Assembly (NCBI GenBank): GCA_018240525.1
Contig: JAFEFN010000017.1
Span: 124,001 to 188,000, forward strand
DNA: 64,000 nucleotides
Direction of reading: 5' to 3'
From: Pseudomonadota bacterium
GTDB taxonomy: Bacteria; Pseudomonadota; Gammaproteobacteria; Steroidobacterales; Steroidobacteraceae
Position numbers and translations under genes: made by a program. The notes beneath the pieces were generated by a model that was given only the letters and a program-made list of their open reading frames with translations, did not search any database and was not told the DNA's origin. Below are positions 33,758 through 42,161 of this stretch, piece by piece (the stretch's first letter is position 1; each line of letters begins with the position of its first letter).

Positions 33758-35137
33758 GTGAACAGCGAAGTCTCCGAATTCGTTGACGCGCGGGTCGGTC
33801 CGCGCGGCAGCCTCGAGAACCTTTCCCAGGGCGAGCTCGACAAGCTCCTGGACTCGGGGCAGGGCGGCCTGTACCCGCTGTTCCGCCGCTGTGCGCTGGC
33901 GGTGCTCAACTCCGGGGCGGCCACCGACGATGCCAAGGAGATCTTCGACCGGCACCGCGACTTTGAGATCCAGATCGTGCGCCACCCCTGGGGGGTGAAG
34001 CTGGAGATGCAGCACGCCCCGGCGGCCGCCTTCGTCGACGGGCAGATGATCCGGGGCATCAAGGAGCACCTGTTCGCGGTGCTGCGCGACGTGGTCTACA
34101 TCTCCAACGAGATCATGGACTCGGACCGCTTCGACCTCTCCGACTCGGCCTCGATCACGAACGCGGTGTTCCACATCCTGCGCAACGCGCGGCTGCTCGA
34201 GCACAAGGCGCGCCCGAGCCTGGTGGTGTGCTGGGGCGGGCACTCGATTAGCTCGCGCGAGTACCAGTACACCAAGAACGTCGGCTACGAGCTCGGCCTG
34301 CGCGGACTGGACGTGTGCACCGGCTGCGGCCCGGGGGCGATGAAGGGGCCGATGAAGGGTGCCACCATCGGTCACGCCAAGCAGCGCATCCACCACGGCC
34401 GCTACATCGGGGTGACCGAGCCGGGCATCATCGCCGCCGAGCCGCCGAACGCGATCGTGACGCACCTGGCGATCCTGCCGGACATCGAGAAGCGCCTGGA
34501 GGCCTTCGTGCGCCTCGGCCACGGCATCGTGGTGTTCCCTGGGGGCGCCGGCACGGCCGAGGAGGTCCTCTACCTCACCGGCGTGCTGCTCGATCCCGCC
34601 AACCGCGAGCAGCCGTTCCCCATCGTGCTGACCGGCCCGCGCGAGAGCGCCGCCTACTTCGAGCAGATCGTGCGCTTCATCGCCGATACCCTGGGCCCGG
34701 ATGCCGTGCGGCGCCTGCACGTCATCGTCGACGACCCGCCGGAGGTCGCGCGGCGCATGGTGCGCGGCATGGACGCGGTGCGCGAGTTCCGCCGCAAGGC
34801 GAGCGACTCGTACAACTTCAACTGGCTGCTGGCGGTACGGCCGCAGTTCCAGCAGCCCTTCGAGGTCAGCCACGCCAGCATGCGCGCGCTGGACCTCAAG
34901 CGCGGCCAGCCGGTGCATGAGCTCGCGGCGAACCTGCGGCGCGCCTTCTCCGGCATCGTCACCGGCAACGTCAAGGAAGCCGGCATCAAGGCGATCGAGG
35001 CACAGGGCCCGTACGAGCTGGCCGGGGATCCGGCCATCATGGGGCCGCTCGATGAGCTGCTGGCCGCCTTCGTGGCGCAGCAGCGCATGCGCCTGCCGGG
35101 CACCGTCTACAAGCCGGTCTACCGCCTCGTCGGCTGA
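33758..35137 (+). CDS. ppnN: pyrimidine/purine nucleotide 5'-monophosphate nucleosidase
   Basis: 459-aa protein of the PpnN (YgdH) family, which cleaves nucleoside monophosphates to base plus ribose 5-phosphate and in E. coli is activated by ppGpp. The central LOG-like Rossmann domain shows VVCWGGHSISSREYQYTKNV, DVCTGCGPGAMKGPMKGATI and HGIVVFPGGAGTAEEVLYL (the PGGxGTxxE motif). The N- and C-terminal extensions match the long family. GTG start directly follows the transpeptidase stop. Confidence 0.94.
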   Translation: MNSEVSEFVDARVGPRGSLENLSQGELDKLLDSGQGGLYPLFRRCALAVLNSGAATDDAKEIFDRHRDFEIQIVRHPWGVKLEMQHAPAAAFVDGQMIRGIKEHLFAVLRDVVYISNEIMDSDRFDLSDSASITNAVFHILRNARLLEHKARPSLVVCWGGHSISSREYQYTKNVGYELGLRGLDVCTGCGPGAMKGPMKGATIGHAKQRIHHGRYIGVTEPGIIAAEPPNAIVTHLAILPDIEKRLEAFVRLGHGIVVFPGGAGTAEEVLYLTGVLLDPANREQPFPIVLTGPRESAAYFEQIVRFIADTLGPDAVRRLHVIVDDPPEVARRMVRGMDAVREFRRKASDSYNFNWLLAVRPQFQQPFEVSHASMRALDLKRGQPVHELAANLRRAFSGIVTGNVKEAGIKAIEAQGPYELAGDPAIMGPLDELLAAFVAQQRMRLPGTVYKPVYRLVG

Positions 35138-35290
35138 GCGTTACATAACGCTCTCATGGGCCGCACACTTTGCGGCGACACGCTGACAGATGCGCAGCGG
35201 CGTCCACGATGCGCGGCATTCCCTGTGAACCAGTTCCTGCGCGCCCGCGGTGAACGCCGTAGTCTGCATTCAAATCTTCAGGAGCGTCCG

Positions 35291-35545
35291 ATGAGCTCGA
35301 GTGACAGGGGGCGAGACGATCTGCCCGGTGCGCCACGCGAACCGGCGCCCTCGGCGACCGGTCCCGGGGGAGCGGATGCCTATGCCAGCTGGCTGGATCG
35401 CATGCAGCGCGCGCGCGCCCGCCAGGCGGCCATCACGCGCAATCTCTATACCTGGTCCAACTACAAGAACTGGGCGGACCAGGTACGCGACTCGTGGGGC
35501 CCTGCGGATGCAGGTCCCAACGGTCCGGCCAAGCCGAAGAAGTAG
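35291..35545 (+). CDS. small hypothetical protein
   Basis: 84-aa soluble, charged protein; its centre AYASWLDRMQRARARQAAIT and NLYTWSNYKNWADQVRDSWG is rich in aromatic residues, flanked by disordered Pro/Gly/Lys ends. CAGGAGCG lies upstream of the ATG, which was preferred to an earlier in-frame ATG that lacks one. No family recognised. It converges on a ParA-like gene. Confidence 0.6.
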   Translation: MSSSDRGRDDLPGAPREPAPSATGPGGADAYASWLDRMQRARARQAAITRNLYTWSNYKNWADQVRDSWGPADAGPNGPAKPKK

Positions 35546-35623
35546 GCGCCGTTCCAGGCACCGAGCGCGCCACGCCGCGGCGCCTGCACCCTAGTTGCTG
35601 AAAGAGGCGGCCCGCCGCCGCGC

Positions 35624-36439
35624 TCAGGCGTTCGCGACCGCCGGCGGGACCGGCGGCAGCTCCGCCATGGCCGCCTCGACCAGCGCATGCTGGCGGCTGG
35701 CATCCACGGCGCCCGGCGGGGTCCCGGGAGCCGGGGCTTCCGCCGCCGGCGTGCCCGCCGAGGCGGCGCCCGGGGGTGCCGCCGTGCCCGGGCGTGGCCG
35801 GGCCAGCCATTCCACCAGGGGCGCCCACTGCTCCACGTCCTCCTGCGCCACGTAGCTCTTCATCTCGTGCACCCCGACCCCGAGCTCGGCCGCGCGCACG
35901 TAGTTCTGCGAGTCGCGCAGCGTCGCCACGATCGGTATCCCCAGGGTGTGCAGGAAGCGGATCAGCGCCTGGTAGATGAGGGTATTGCGCCGCACGCGGT
36001 TGGCGATGACGCCGATGCGGTCGTCCTCGCGGCGGATCTTGGCCACCAGCAGCAGGTCGCGGATGCAGCGCGAGCAGGTGTGGATGTCGATGTCCGAGGG
36101 CAGCACCGGCACGATGATCTTGGCGGCATCGCGCACCATGTCCGGCAGCTGCGGCGCGCTCAGGGCCGCCGGGGTATCGATGATCAGGTGGGTCGTGTCC
36201 TCGGGCGGCCGCAGGTGGAAGGCGCGCGTCGTGCGCGTGTCCTTCTCGAAGCCGGCGATGACGTGGATGGGGGGCTGGGCAGGCTTGCGCTTCTTCACCC
36301 AGCGCACCGAGGAGCCCTGCGGGTCGAAGTCGATCAGCGCGGGACGCTGACCGCGGGAGGCGAGGTAGCTGGCCAGGTTGATAGCGATCGTCGTCTTACC
36401 AGACCCGCCCTTGGGGTTCAGGACGACTATGCGCTGCAT
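35624..36439 (-). CDS. ParA/MinD-family ATPase
   Basis: 271-aa deviant-Walker ATPase: KGGSGKTTIAINLASYL (Walker A with the signature Lys), LIDFDPQGSSVRWV (Walker A' Asp), THLIIDTPAALSAPQLPDMV (Walker B) and IGVIANRVRRNT. The last 50 residues are Pro/Ala/Gly-rich and probably unstructured. No parB-like partner or parS site is adjacent, so it is more likely an orphan positioning ATPase than a chromosome-segregation ParA (inference). Confidence 0.88.
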   Translation of the reverse strand: MQRIVVLNPKGGSGKTTIAINLASYLASRGQRPALIDFDPQGSSVRWVKKRKPAQPPIHVIAGFEKDTRTTRAFHLRPPEDTTHLIIDTPAALSAPQLPDMVRDAAKIIVPVLPSDIDIHTCSRCIRDLLLVAKIRREDDRIGVIANRVRRNTLIYQALIRFLHTLGIPIVATLRDSQNYVRAAELGVGVHEMKSYVAQEDVEQWAPLVEWLARPRPGTAAPPGAASAGTPAAEAPAPGTPPGAVDASRQHALVEAAMAELPPVPPAVANA

Positions 36440-36576
36440 GGTGGCCTATGGTGCGCACGTCCTTGACGTGCTTCGCGCTCAAGCGTACGCAGGGCACCGG
36501 GTGGGTGCAACCGCAGCATCAATCTGCGCACCCGCGCACGCCACCCCCCTCCGTGGCCCCGTAGAGTCCGTCCACC

Positions 36577-36771
36577 ATGGAAGAAAGATTCCTGCAGGCC
36601 TGGGACACGCTCGACGACTGGCTTGGGCTGTGTCGCCACCTGGCGACCCAGGCGGCCGCCGAAGTGCTGGCAGGGTCGGCCGCGCGCGCGCAGGCAGCGG
36701 CCGGGCTGGTGATCGCCGGCACCGCGACGCTGCTCCTGGCCGTCCGGCAGCTCTTCAGCCCGGCGGCCTGA
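36577..36771 (+). CDS. small hypothetical membrane-associated protein
   Basis: 64-aa frame: charged N-terminus MEERFLQAWDTLDDWLG, then an Ala-rich helix and a hydrophobic stretch AAAGLVIAGTATLLLAVRQL near the C-terminus that may span the membrane. The upstream region lacks a clear ribosome-binding site. Possible real gene between parA-like and htpG; could also be a chance frame. Confidence 0.4.
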   Translation: MEERFLQAWDTLDDWLGLCRHLATQAAAEVLAGSAARAQAAAGLVIAGTATLLLAVRQLFSPAA

Positions 36772-36795
36772 GGCGGTCGGCGCCGGCGCGCGGCG

Positions 36796-36823
36796 CTTGA
36801 AAATTCCGCGCCGATTCCCAAGA
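36796..36823 (+). promoter_or_regulatory. sigma-32-type promoter of htpG
   Basis: CTTGAAA (36796-36802), 13-nt spacer, TCCCAAGA (36816-36823, compare CCCCATnT). It stands about 45 nt before the htpG ATG and has the same -35 as the hsp20 promoter. Confidence 0.7.
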
Positions 36824-36868
36824 TCGCACCCCGTGCGGGCACTTTCCAAGCCCGCGGACGGGCAATTC

Positions 36869-38788
36869 ATGGCTTCCACCCCCGAAACGAGCGCCGAGAA
36901 CAGCGGCGACCGCCAGACCCACGGCTTCCAGGCAGAGGTGCGCGAGCTGCTGCAGCTCATGATCCACTCCCTGTACAGCCACAAGGAGATCTTCCTGCGC
37001 GAGCTGGTCTCCAACGCCTCGGACGCCTGCGACCGGCTGCGTTTCGCCGCCATCGCCGAACCTGCGCTGCTGGCCGAGGATGCCGAGCTCGGCATCCGCA
37101 TCGAGGCCGATGCCAAGGCCGGCACGGTCACCATCGCCGACAACGGCATCGGCATGACCCGCGAGGAGGCGATCACCAACCTCGGTACCATCGCCCGCTC
37201 CGGCACCGCCGCCTTCTTCAAGTCCCTATCCGGGGACGAGCAGAAGGCCTCGCAGCTGATCGGGCAGTTCGGCGTCGGCTTCTATTCGGCCTTCATCGTC
37301 GCCGACCGGGTGGAGGTGCGCTCGCGCAAGGCCGGCCAGCCGGCCGAGAGCGCGGTGCGCTGGGAGTCCGGCGCCGACGGTAACTTCACCGTCGAGACCG
37401 TCACCCGCCCCGAGCGCGGCACGGCGGTGACGCTGCACCTGAAGGAGGACGCGAAGGAGTTCGCCGACGCCTTCCGCCTGCGCGGCCTCGTCCGCCGCTA
37501 CTCCGACCACATCGGCTTCCCGGTGCGCATGCGCAAGGAAGGCGAGGCCACGCTCGAGTACGAGGTGGTCAACCAGGCCCGGGCGCTGTGGACGCTGCCG
37601 CGCACGCAGATCAAGGACGAGGAATACCGCCAGTTCTACCAGTACCTCGCCCACGACTACCAGGACCCGCTCGCCTGGAGCCACAACAAGGTGGAGGGCA
37701 AGCGCGAGTACACCAGCCTGCTGTTCCTGCCCGCCAAGGCCCCCTTCGACCTGTGGCAGCGCGACGCGGTCCGCGGCGTGAAGCTGTACGTGCGGCGCGT
37801 GTTCATCATGGATGACGCCGAGCAGTTCCTGCCCCCGTACCTGCGCTTCGTGAAGGGCGTGGTCGACTCCAGCGACCTGCCGCTGAACGTCTCGCGCGAG
37901 ATCCTGCAGCAGGACCCGGAGGTGGAGGCCATCAAGGGCGGCCTCACCAAGCGCGTGCTGGACATGCTCGCCCGCCTGGCCAAGGACGAGCCGGAGAAGT
38001 ACGCCACCGTCTGGAAGGAGTTCGGCGCCGTGCTCAAGGAGGGGGTGGTGCAGGACCACGCCAACCAGGCCGCGCTGCTGGGCCTCATGCGCTTTGCCAG
38101 CACCCGCCAGGAGCACAACACGCCCGAAGTCACGCTGGCCGACTACGTCGCCCGCATGCAGCCGGGCCAGGACCGGATCTACTACGTCATCGCCGAGACG
38201 CCCGAGGCTGCCCGCGGCAGCCCGGCGATCGAGCGGCTGAAGGAGCGCAACCTCGAGGTGCTGCTGCTGTCCGAGCGCATCGACGAGTGGGTGATGGGCC
38301 AGCTCACCGAGTTCGAGGGCAAGCGCTTCAAGGACGCCTCCCGCGGGGCCCTGGAGCTCGGCGGCCTGGCCAGTGAGGCGGACCGCAAGGCGCACGACGA
38401 GCAGCTCAAGGAGAGCAAGGGGCTGCTCAAGCGCGTCAAGGATTCCCTGGGCGAGCGCGTGACCGAGGTGCGGGTCAGCGAGCGGCTGCGCGAGTCGCCG
38501 GCCTGCCTGGTGCTGGGCGAGGACGATATGGGCGAGCAGATGCGCCGCATCCTGGCCGCCGCGGGACAGAAGGCGCCCGAGCCCCACCCGGTGATGGAGC
38601 TCAATGTCACCCATCCGCTGGTGAAGTACCTGGACGGGCGCCGCGATGCCGCCGAGTTCGGCGAACTGGCGCAGCTGCTGTACGACCAGGCCGCGCTGGC
38701 CGAGGGCACGCAGCTGCCCAACCCGCCCGAGTACGTGGCCAGGCTCAACCGCCTGCTCGTGCGCCTGGCGGCCACGCCCGCGTCCTGA
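36869..38788 (+). CDS. htpG: molecular chaperone HtpG (Hsp90)
   Basis: 639-aa ATP-dependent chaperone. N-terminal GHKL ATPase: FQAEVRELLQLMIHSLYSHK, NASDACDRLRF, DNGIGMTREEAITNLGTIA, GQFGVGFYSAFIVAD. The middle domain has LYVRRVFIMDDAEQFLPPYL and GVVDSSDLPLNVSREILQQ, and the C-terminal dimerisation domain ends in RLAATPAS. ATG at 36869 begins the expected MASTPET N-terminus; the ribosome-binding site is weak. A heat-shock promoter precedes it. Confidence 0.97.
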   Translation: MASTPETSAENSGDRQTHGFQAEVRELLQLMIHSLYSHKEIFLRELVSNASDACDRLRFAAIAEPALLAEDAELGIRIEADAKAGTVTIADNGIGMTREEAITNLGTIARSGTAAFFKSLSGDEQKASQLIGQFGVGFYSAFIVADRVEVRSRKAGQPAESAVRWESGADGNFTVETVTRPERGTAVTLHLKEDAKEFADAFRLRGLVRRYSDHIGFPVRMRKEGEATLEYEVVNQARALWTLPRTQIKDEEYRQFYQYLAHDYQDPLAWSHNKVEGKREYTSLLFLPAKAPFDLWQRDAVRGVKLYVRRVFIMDDAEQFLPPYLRFVKGVVDSSDLPLNVSREILQQDPEVEAIKGGLTKRVLDMLARLAKDEPEKYATVWKEFGAVLKEGVVQDHANQAALLGLMRFASTRQEHNTPEVTLADYVARMQPGQDRIYYVIAETPEAARGSPAIERLKERNLEVLLLSERIDEWVMGQLTEFEGKRFKDASRGALELGGLASEADRKAHDEQLKESKGLLKRVKDSLGERVTEVRVSERLRESPACLVLGEDDMGEQMRRILAAAGQKAPEPHPVMELNVTHPLVKYLDGRRDAAEFGELAQLLYDQAALAEGTQLPNPPEYVARLNRLLVRLAATPAS

Positions 38789-38790
38789 CG

Positions 38791-39456
38791 GTGGTGCAGC
38801 GCCCGCCACTGGCCGAGCGGCTGCTGATCCTGGGGCCGGCCGGGGACCTGCAGGCCCTCATCGAGACGCCGCAGTCGGCGGACGGGTCGCCCGAGGCGCC
38901 GGTGCGCGCCTTCGGGGTCGTGTGCCATCCGCACCCCCAGTACGGCGGCACGATGGACAACAAGGTCGTCTACACCGTCGCGCGCGCCTTCCAGCAGTGC
39001 GGCGCGCCGGCGATCCGCTTCAACTACCGGGGCGTAGGCAGCAGCACCGGCCGCTACGACGAGGGCCGCGGCGAGACGGCCGACGCGCTCGCCGTCATCG
39101 ACTACGGCCGCAAGCGCTGGCCGCAGGCGACGCTGTGGCTCGGGGGCTTCTCCTTCGGCGGTGCGGTGGCGGTGCGTGCCGCGGGCACGGCAGGCCCGGA
39201 GCGCCTGGTGCTCGTCGCGCCGGCGGTCACGCGCCTGGATGTCAGCACCGAACCTGCGCCGGCCTGTCCCTGGCTCGTCGTGCAGGGCGATGCGGACGAC
39301 ATGGTGCCCACCGACCAGGTGCTCGCCTGGGCGCATGCACTGCGGCCGCCCCCGGCGATTGCGCTCCTGCCCGGTGCGGGACACTTCTTCCACGGGCGCA
39401 TCAACGAGTTGCGTGACGCGGTCCTCGCCTTCATGGCGCAGGCAGGGAGCGCCTGA
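38791..39456 (+). CDS. alpha/beta-hydrolase
   Basis: 221-aa hydrolase: CHPHPQYGGTMDNKVVYT at the oxyanion region, FNYRGVGSSTGRYDEGRGE, nucleophile in GGFSFGGAVAVRAA (Ser about 116), Asp in VVQGDADDMVP and His in LPGAGHFFHGR. It belongs to the group of small dienelactone-hydrolase-like or 'alpha/beta hydrolase, CocE/NonD-like' proteins with unknown substrates. GTG start lies 2 nt after the htpG stop, so it may be co-induced with htpG. Confidence 0.85.
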   Translation: MVQRPPLAERLLILGPAGDLQALIETPQSADGSPEAPVRAFGVVCHPHPQYGGTMDNKVVYTVARAFQQCGAPAIRFNYRGVGSSTGRYDEGRGETADALAVIDYGRKRWPQATLWLGGFSFGGAVAVRAAGTAGPERLVLVAPAVTRLDVSTEPAPACPWLVVQGDADDMVPTDQVLAWAHALRPPPAIALLPGAGHFFHGRINELRDAVLAFMAQAGSA

Positions 39457-39539
39457 GGCGCAATCCGGGCGCAGTCGGCTGAAGGCACGGCACCCGGGCG
39501 CGTAAGGTGCCCGCCAGCGGCAGCACCGCGAGGTGCGAG

Positions 39540-40001
39540 ATGGCAACCACGGGCTCCGGGCGGGATCCCTCCAGGGCAGGCGCGCTTCTGGTGAGCGCGG
39601 CCTTCCTCGCCGTGGGCGCCGCGGTCCTCGCGCTGGCGGCGGGGTGGATCCCGGGCGACCCGCGTGCGTTCGCGGCGCCCCGCTGGGTGGTCGGCTGCAT
39701 GGGCGTGATGTTCTTCGTCGCCGGCCTGCTGCCCCTGGGGGCGCTCTTCAAGCTGCCGTCCTGGTTCGACCCGCTCGTGGGGCTGGTGGTGGCTTCGACG
39801 TTCGCCACGGTAATCAACTGGGTCGCCTTCTTCCCCGGTGAGCGGCACTTCTCCGGCAGGCTCTCCGTGCTGTGGCTGCGGCAGAGCGCGGCAACCGGTG
39901 CCACCAGCGGAAGGATCATGTTCGGCCTCGGGGCCGTGCGGGCGGACCTGCTGGTCCTGAACGCCCTCTGGCGGATCGTGCGCGGCCGCGGCAAGCACTG
40001 A
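39540..40001 (+). CDS. small integral membrane protein of unknown function
   Basis: 153 aa with three hydrophobic segments: about 14-35 (LLVSAAFLAVGAAVLALAAG), 45-68 (VVGCMGVMFFVAGLLPLGAL) and 74-96 (LVGLVVASTFATVINWVAFF). The C-terminal part is soluble. ATG at 39540 has GAGGTG upstream. No family recognised. It precedes the convergent HU-like gene. Confidence 0.65.
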   Translation: MATTGSGRDPSRAGALLVSAAFLAVGAAVLALAAGWIPGDPRAFAAPRWVVGCMGVMFFVAGLLPLGALFKLPSWFDPLVGLVVASTFATVINWVAFFPGERHFSGRLSVLWLRQSAATGATSGRIMFGLGAVRADLLVLNALWRIVRGRGKH

Positions 40002-40029
40002 GCGGTGCGGCTGACGCGGTGCGCCCGCG

Positions 40030-40056
40030 CTTGAAACTTCCGAACGATTCCCGCAG
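40030..40056 (+). promoter_or_regulatory. orphan sigma-32-like promoter sequence
   Basis: CTTGAAA followed by CTTCCGAACGAT then TCCCGCAG. It closely copies the htpG promoter, but nothing on the plus strand is encoded downstream; transcription would run antisense into the HU-like gene. Confidence 0.35.
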
Positions 40057-40090
40057 CTTGCACGCGGCGTGGCGCGCGGGGCACAGATGC

Positions 40091-40125
40091 AAAAAGGCCC
40101 GGAGGGACTTGTCTCCCTCCGGGCC
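40091..40125 (-). terminator. intrinsic terminator of the HU-like gene
   Basis: 12-bp perfect stem GGCCCGGAGGGA/TCCCTCCGGGCC (6-nt loop) followed on the minus strand by TTTTTGC. Confidence 0.88.
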
Positions 40126-40157
40126 CGTTACTACCTCGCAGGCAGTAAGCGCGTCGC

Positions 40158-40469
40158 TCAGTTCACCATCGCCTTGAGGCTCTTGAGCGGCATCACGCGG
40201 ACCTTCTTGCTGGCCGGCTTTGCCTTGAACATCATCTTCTCGCCGGTGAAGGGGTTCACGCCTTCGCGGGCCTTCGTCGCCGGCTTCTTCACGACCTTCA
40301 GCTTCATCAGCCCGGGCAGGGTGAACAGGCCGTTGCCGCGCAGGCTCTTCTTGATAACGCCGCCCAGCGACTCGAAGACGCTGCCGACCTGCTTGCGGGA
40401 CAGACCCGTGTCCTTGGAGATCTGTGTCAGGACTTCCGACTTCGTCGGTGCGCCACCCTTTTTCGCCAT
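40158..40469 (-). CDS. HU/IHF-family DNA-binding protein
   Basis: 103-aa nucleoid protein with the HU fold: a helical N-terminus (TKSEVLTQISKDTGLSRKQV), FTLPGLMKLKVVKKPATKAR and the beta-arm containing the RxGxNPxTGE motif as REGVNPFTGEKMMFKAKP, ending in PLKSLKAMVN. It differs from canonical HU (about 90 aa) by a slightly longer N-terminus (MAKKGGAP). AGGAGT lies upstream. A long AT-rich promoter region precedes it and a terminator follows. Confidence 0.93.
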   Translation of the reverse strand: MAKKGGAPTKSEVLTQISKDTGLSRKQVGSVFESLGGVIKKSLRGNGLFTLPGLMKLKVVKKPATKAREGVNPFTGEKMMFKAKPASKKVRVMPLKSLKAMVN

Positions 40470-40791
40470 ATTGCCCTACTCCTCGAAAATTTAAGTATTA
40501 CGCGACTGCAAATTCAGCTGCGTGATGAGAATCGGCGCGAAAAATAACACATGCGCACGCTTTGGCAAGCGCTTTCTGCGCTGCGACTGTTGCGAAAACA
40601 CCTTTTTTCGTAGGGTTTTTCGCCGCACGATCCTTGCATGTGCGCCGCGCATGTTCCGCGGCGTCCTTTTTCGCCCGTGTTTCGATGCTGCGACTTCGCG
40701 TGCGAAGTCGCAGCTAAGCGCGTGTTCTGCAAAAGCATGCGGTGCGCAGCCATGGTGCGCGCACCCCTGAAAATCCAGCCCTTTTTTGCCC
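40470..40791. other. 322-bp promoter region upstream of the HU-like gene
   Basis: Relatively AT-rich, with runs of T and repeated TTTTTCG-type words, and a perfect 12-bp hairpin near its middle. It must hold the promoter of the HU-like gene (minus strand) and lies downstream of yggT on the same strand. No open frame was credible. Confidence 0.5.
40687..40714. repeat. perfect 12-bp inverted repeat upstream of the HU-like gene
   Basis: GCTGCGACTTCG and CGAAGTCGCAGC separated by CGTG. It is not followed by a T-run, so not a standard terminator; it may be a regulatory hairpin in the leader or a DNA-binding site. Confidence 0.7.
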
Positions 40792-41322
40792 TCAGCGCAG
40801 GAGGATGAGCAGCGCCTGGATGGCGATGCCCGCCCACAGCGGCGAGAGGTCGAGGCCGCTGATGCCGGGGATGATGCGCCGGATGGGGCGCAGCACCGGC
40901 TCGCACAGCGTGGCCAGTACCGACTGCAGCGGCGAGTAGCCGCCCGGGGCGATCATGCTCAGCAGCGCGTACAGGACGATGGCGTAGAAGTAGATCCACA
41001 GTAGCGTGCGCGCGATCTCCGTGACGATGGCCCGCGCCCAGCCCAGCGCCGGCAGGGCAAGCGGCGCATCCATCAGCCAGTACAGGCAGGCGACCTTCAC
41101 CCCCGCCACCAGCAGCACCGCGACCACCGAGGCGGTGTCGACCTTGCGCACCGGCGGCAGGATGCGCCGCAGTGGCAGGATCAGCGGGTTGGTGAGCTTG
41201 ACGATCCCCTGACAGATCGGGTTGCGAAAGTCCGCGCGGGTCCACTGCAGGAGCAGCCGCGCCATGACCACCACCAGGGCGAGCCCCAGCAGCGTGTCGA
41301 GGATGTAGATGATCGCGCTCAT
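40792..41322 (-). CDS. yggT: YggT family membrane protein
   Basis: 176-aa membrane protein with the YggT repeat: two copies of a hairpin (IIYILDTLLGLALVVVMARL then LPLRRILPPV; and LLWIYFYAIVLYALLSMIAP then PLQSVLATLCEPVLRPIRRI). YggT proteins have been linked to osmotic tolerance. Start overlaps the proC stop by 4 nt (ATGA). Third gene of yggS-proC-yggT. Confidence 0.93.
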   Translation of the reverse strand: MSAIIYILDTLLGLALVVVMARLLLQWTRADFRNPICQGIVKLTNPLILPLRRILPPVRKVDTASVVAVLLVAGVKVACLYWLMDAPLALPALGWARAIVTEIARTLLWIYFYAIVLYALLSMIAPGGYSPLQSVLATLCEPVLRPIRRIIPGISGLDLSPLWAGIAIQALLILLR

Positions 41323-42161
41323 GTTCCTGCCGGGTCTGGATCGGGTCTGAGCATCGCCAGTTCGCGGCCCCGGGCCGTGGCCGCGGCCAGCGCCCGCGCG
41401 ATGGTACCGCGCAGGTCGCCCGCCTCGAGCACGCGCACGGCGGCCTCCGTCGTGCCGCTCGGCGAGGTGACCTCGGCCCGCAGGCGCGACAGGTCCGCAC
41501 CGGGGACGTGGGCCATGAGACCGGCACCGTACAGCGTCGCTGCCGCCAGGCGCTGCGCCGCCTGGCGCTCCAGGCCCAGCCCCTCACCGGCCTCGGCCAT
41601 GAGCTGGGCCAAGAGGAAGAAGTAGGCGGGGCCGCTGCCGGAGACCGCGGTGACCACGTCCACCAAGTCCTCATCGGGCACCCAGACCACCTCGCCGACC
41701 GCCTGCATGACCTGTTCGGCTGCGCTGCGCTGCGCGACACTGACCGCAGGGGGGGCATACATGCCCGTCACGCCGGCGCCGAGCAGCGCGGGGCGGTTCG
41801 GCATGGCGCGCACCACCGGCAGCGCGCCCCCGGTCCACTCCTGCAGCGATTCGACGCGCGTGCCGGCGCAGATGGAGATCAGCAGCGGGCGCGCGGTGCG
41901 CAGCACGGCAGCGAGCGGCAGGAGCACGCGCCGCGCATCCTGAGGCTTCACCGCCAGCACCACGATGGCCGCCCCGGCGACCGCCTGCGCATTGTCGGCG
42001 GTGGCGGTGATGCCCAGCTCCTGCGCCAGTGCGCTGCGCGCCTCGGCGACGTGCTCGCCGATGCTCACCCTTTCCGCACGCGTGCCGGAACGCAGGAGCC
42101 CGCCGATGAGGGCTCGGCCCATGTTCCCGCCGCCGAGCAGCGCAATGCGTCCGTGAGTCAT
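41319..42161 (-). CDS. proC: pyrroline-5-carboxylate reductase
   Basis: 280-aa NADPH-dependent enzyme for the last step of proline synthesis. N-terminal dinucleotide fold IALLGGGNMGRALIGGLL, IVVLAVKPQD, ISICAGTRVESL, RAMPNRPALLGAGVTGMY, and the C-terminal signature VTAVSGSGPAYFFLLAQLMA then TSPSGTTEAAVRVLE. Start overlaps the yggS stop by 4 nt and the stop overlaps yggT, so all three are translationally coupled. Confidence 0.96.
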   Translation of the reverse strand: MTHGRIALLGGGNMGRALIGGLLRSGTRAERVSIGEHVAEARSALAQELGITATADNAQAVAGAAIVVLAVKPQDARRVLLPLAAVLRTARPLLISICAGTRVESLQEWTGGALPVVRAMPNRPALLGAGVTGMYAPPAVSVAQRSAAEQVMQAVGEVVWVPDEDLVDVVTAVSGSGPAYFFLLAQLMAEAGEGLGLERQAAQRLAAATLYGAGLMAHVPGADLSRLRAEVTSPSGTTEAAVRVLEAGDLRGTIARALAAATARGRELAMLRPDPDPAGT

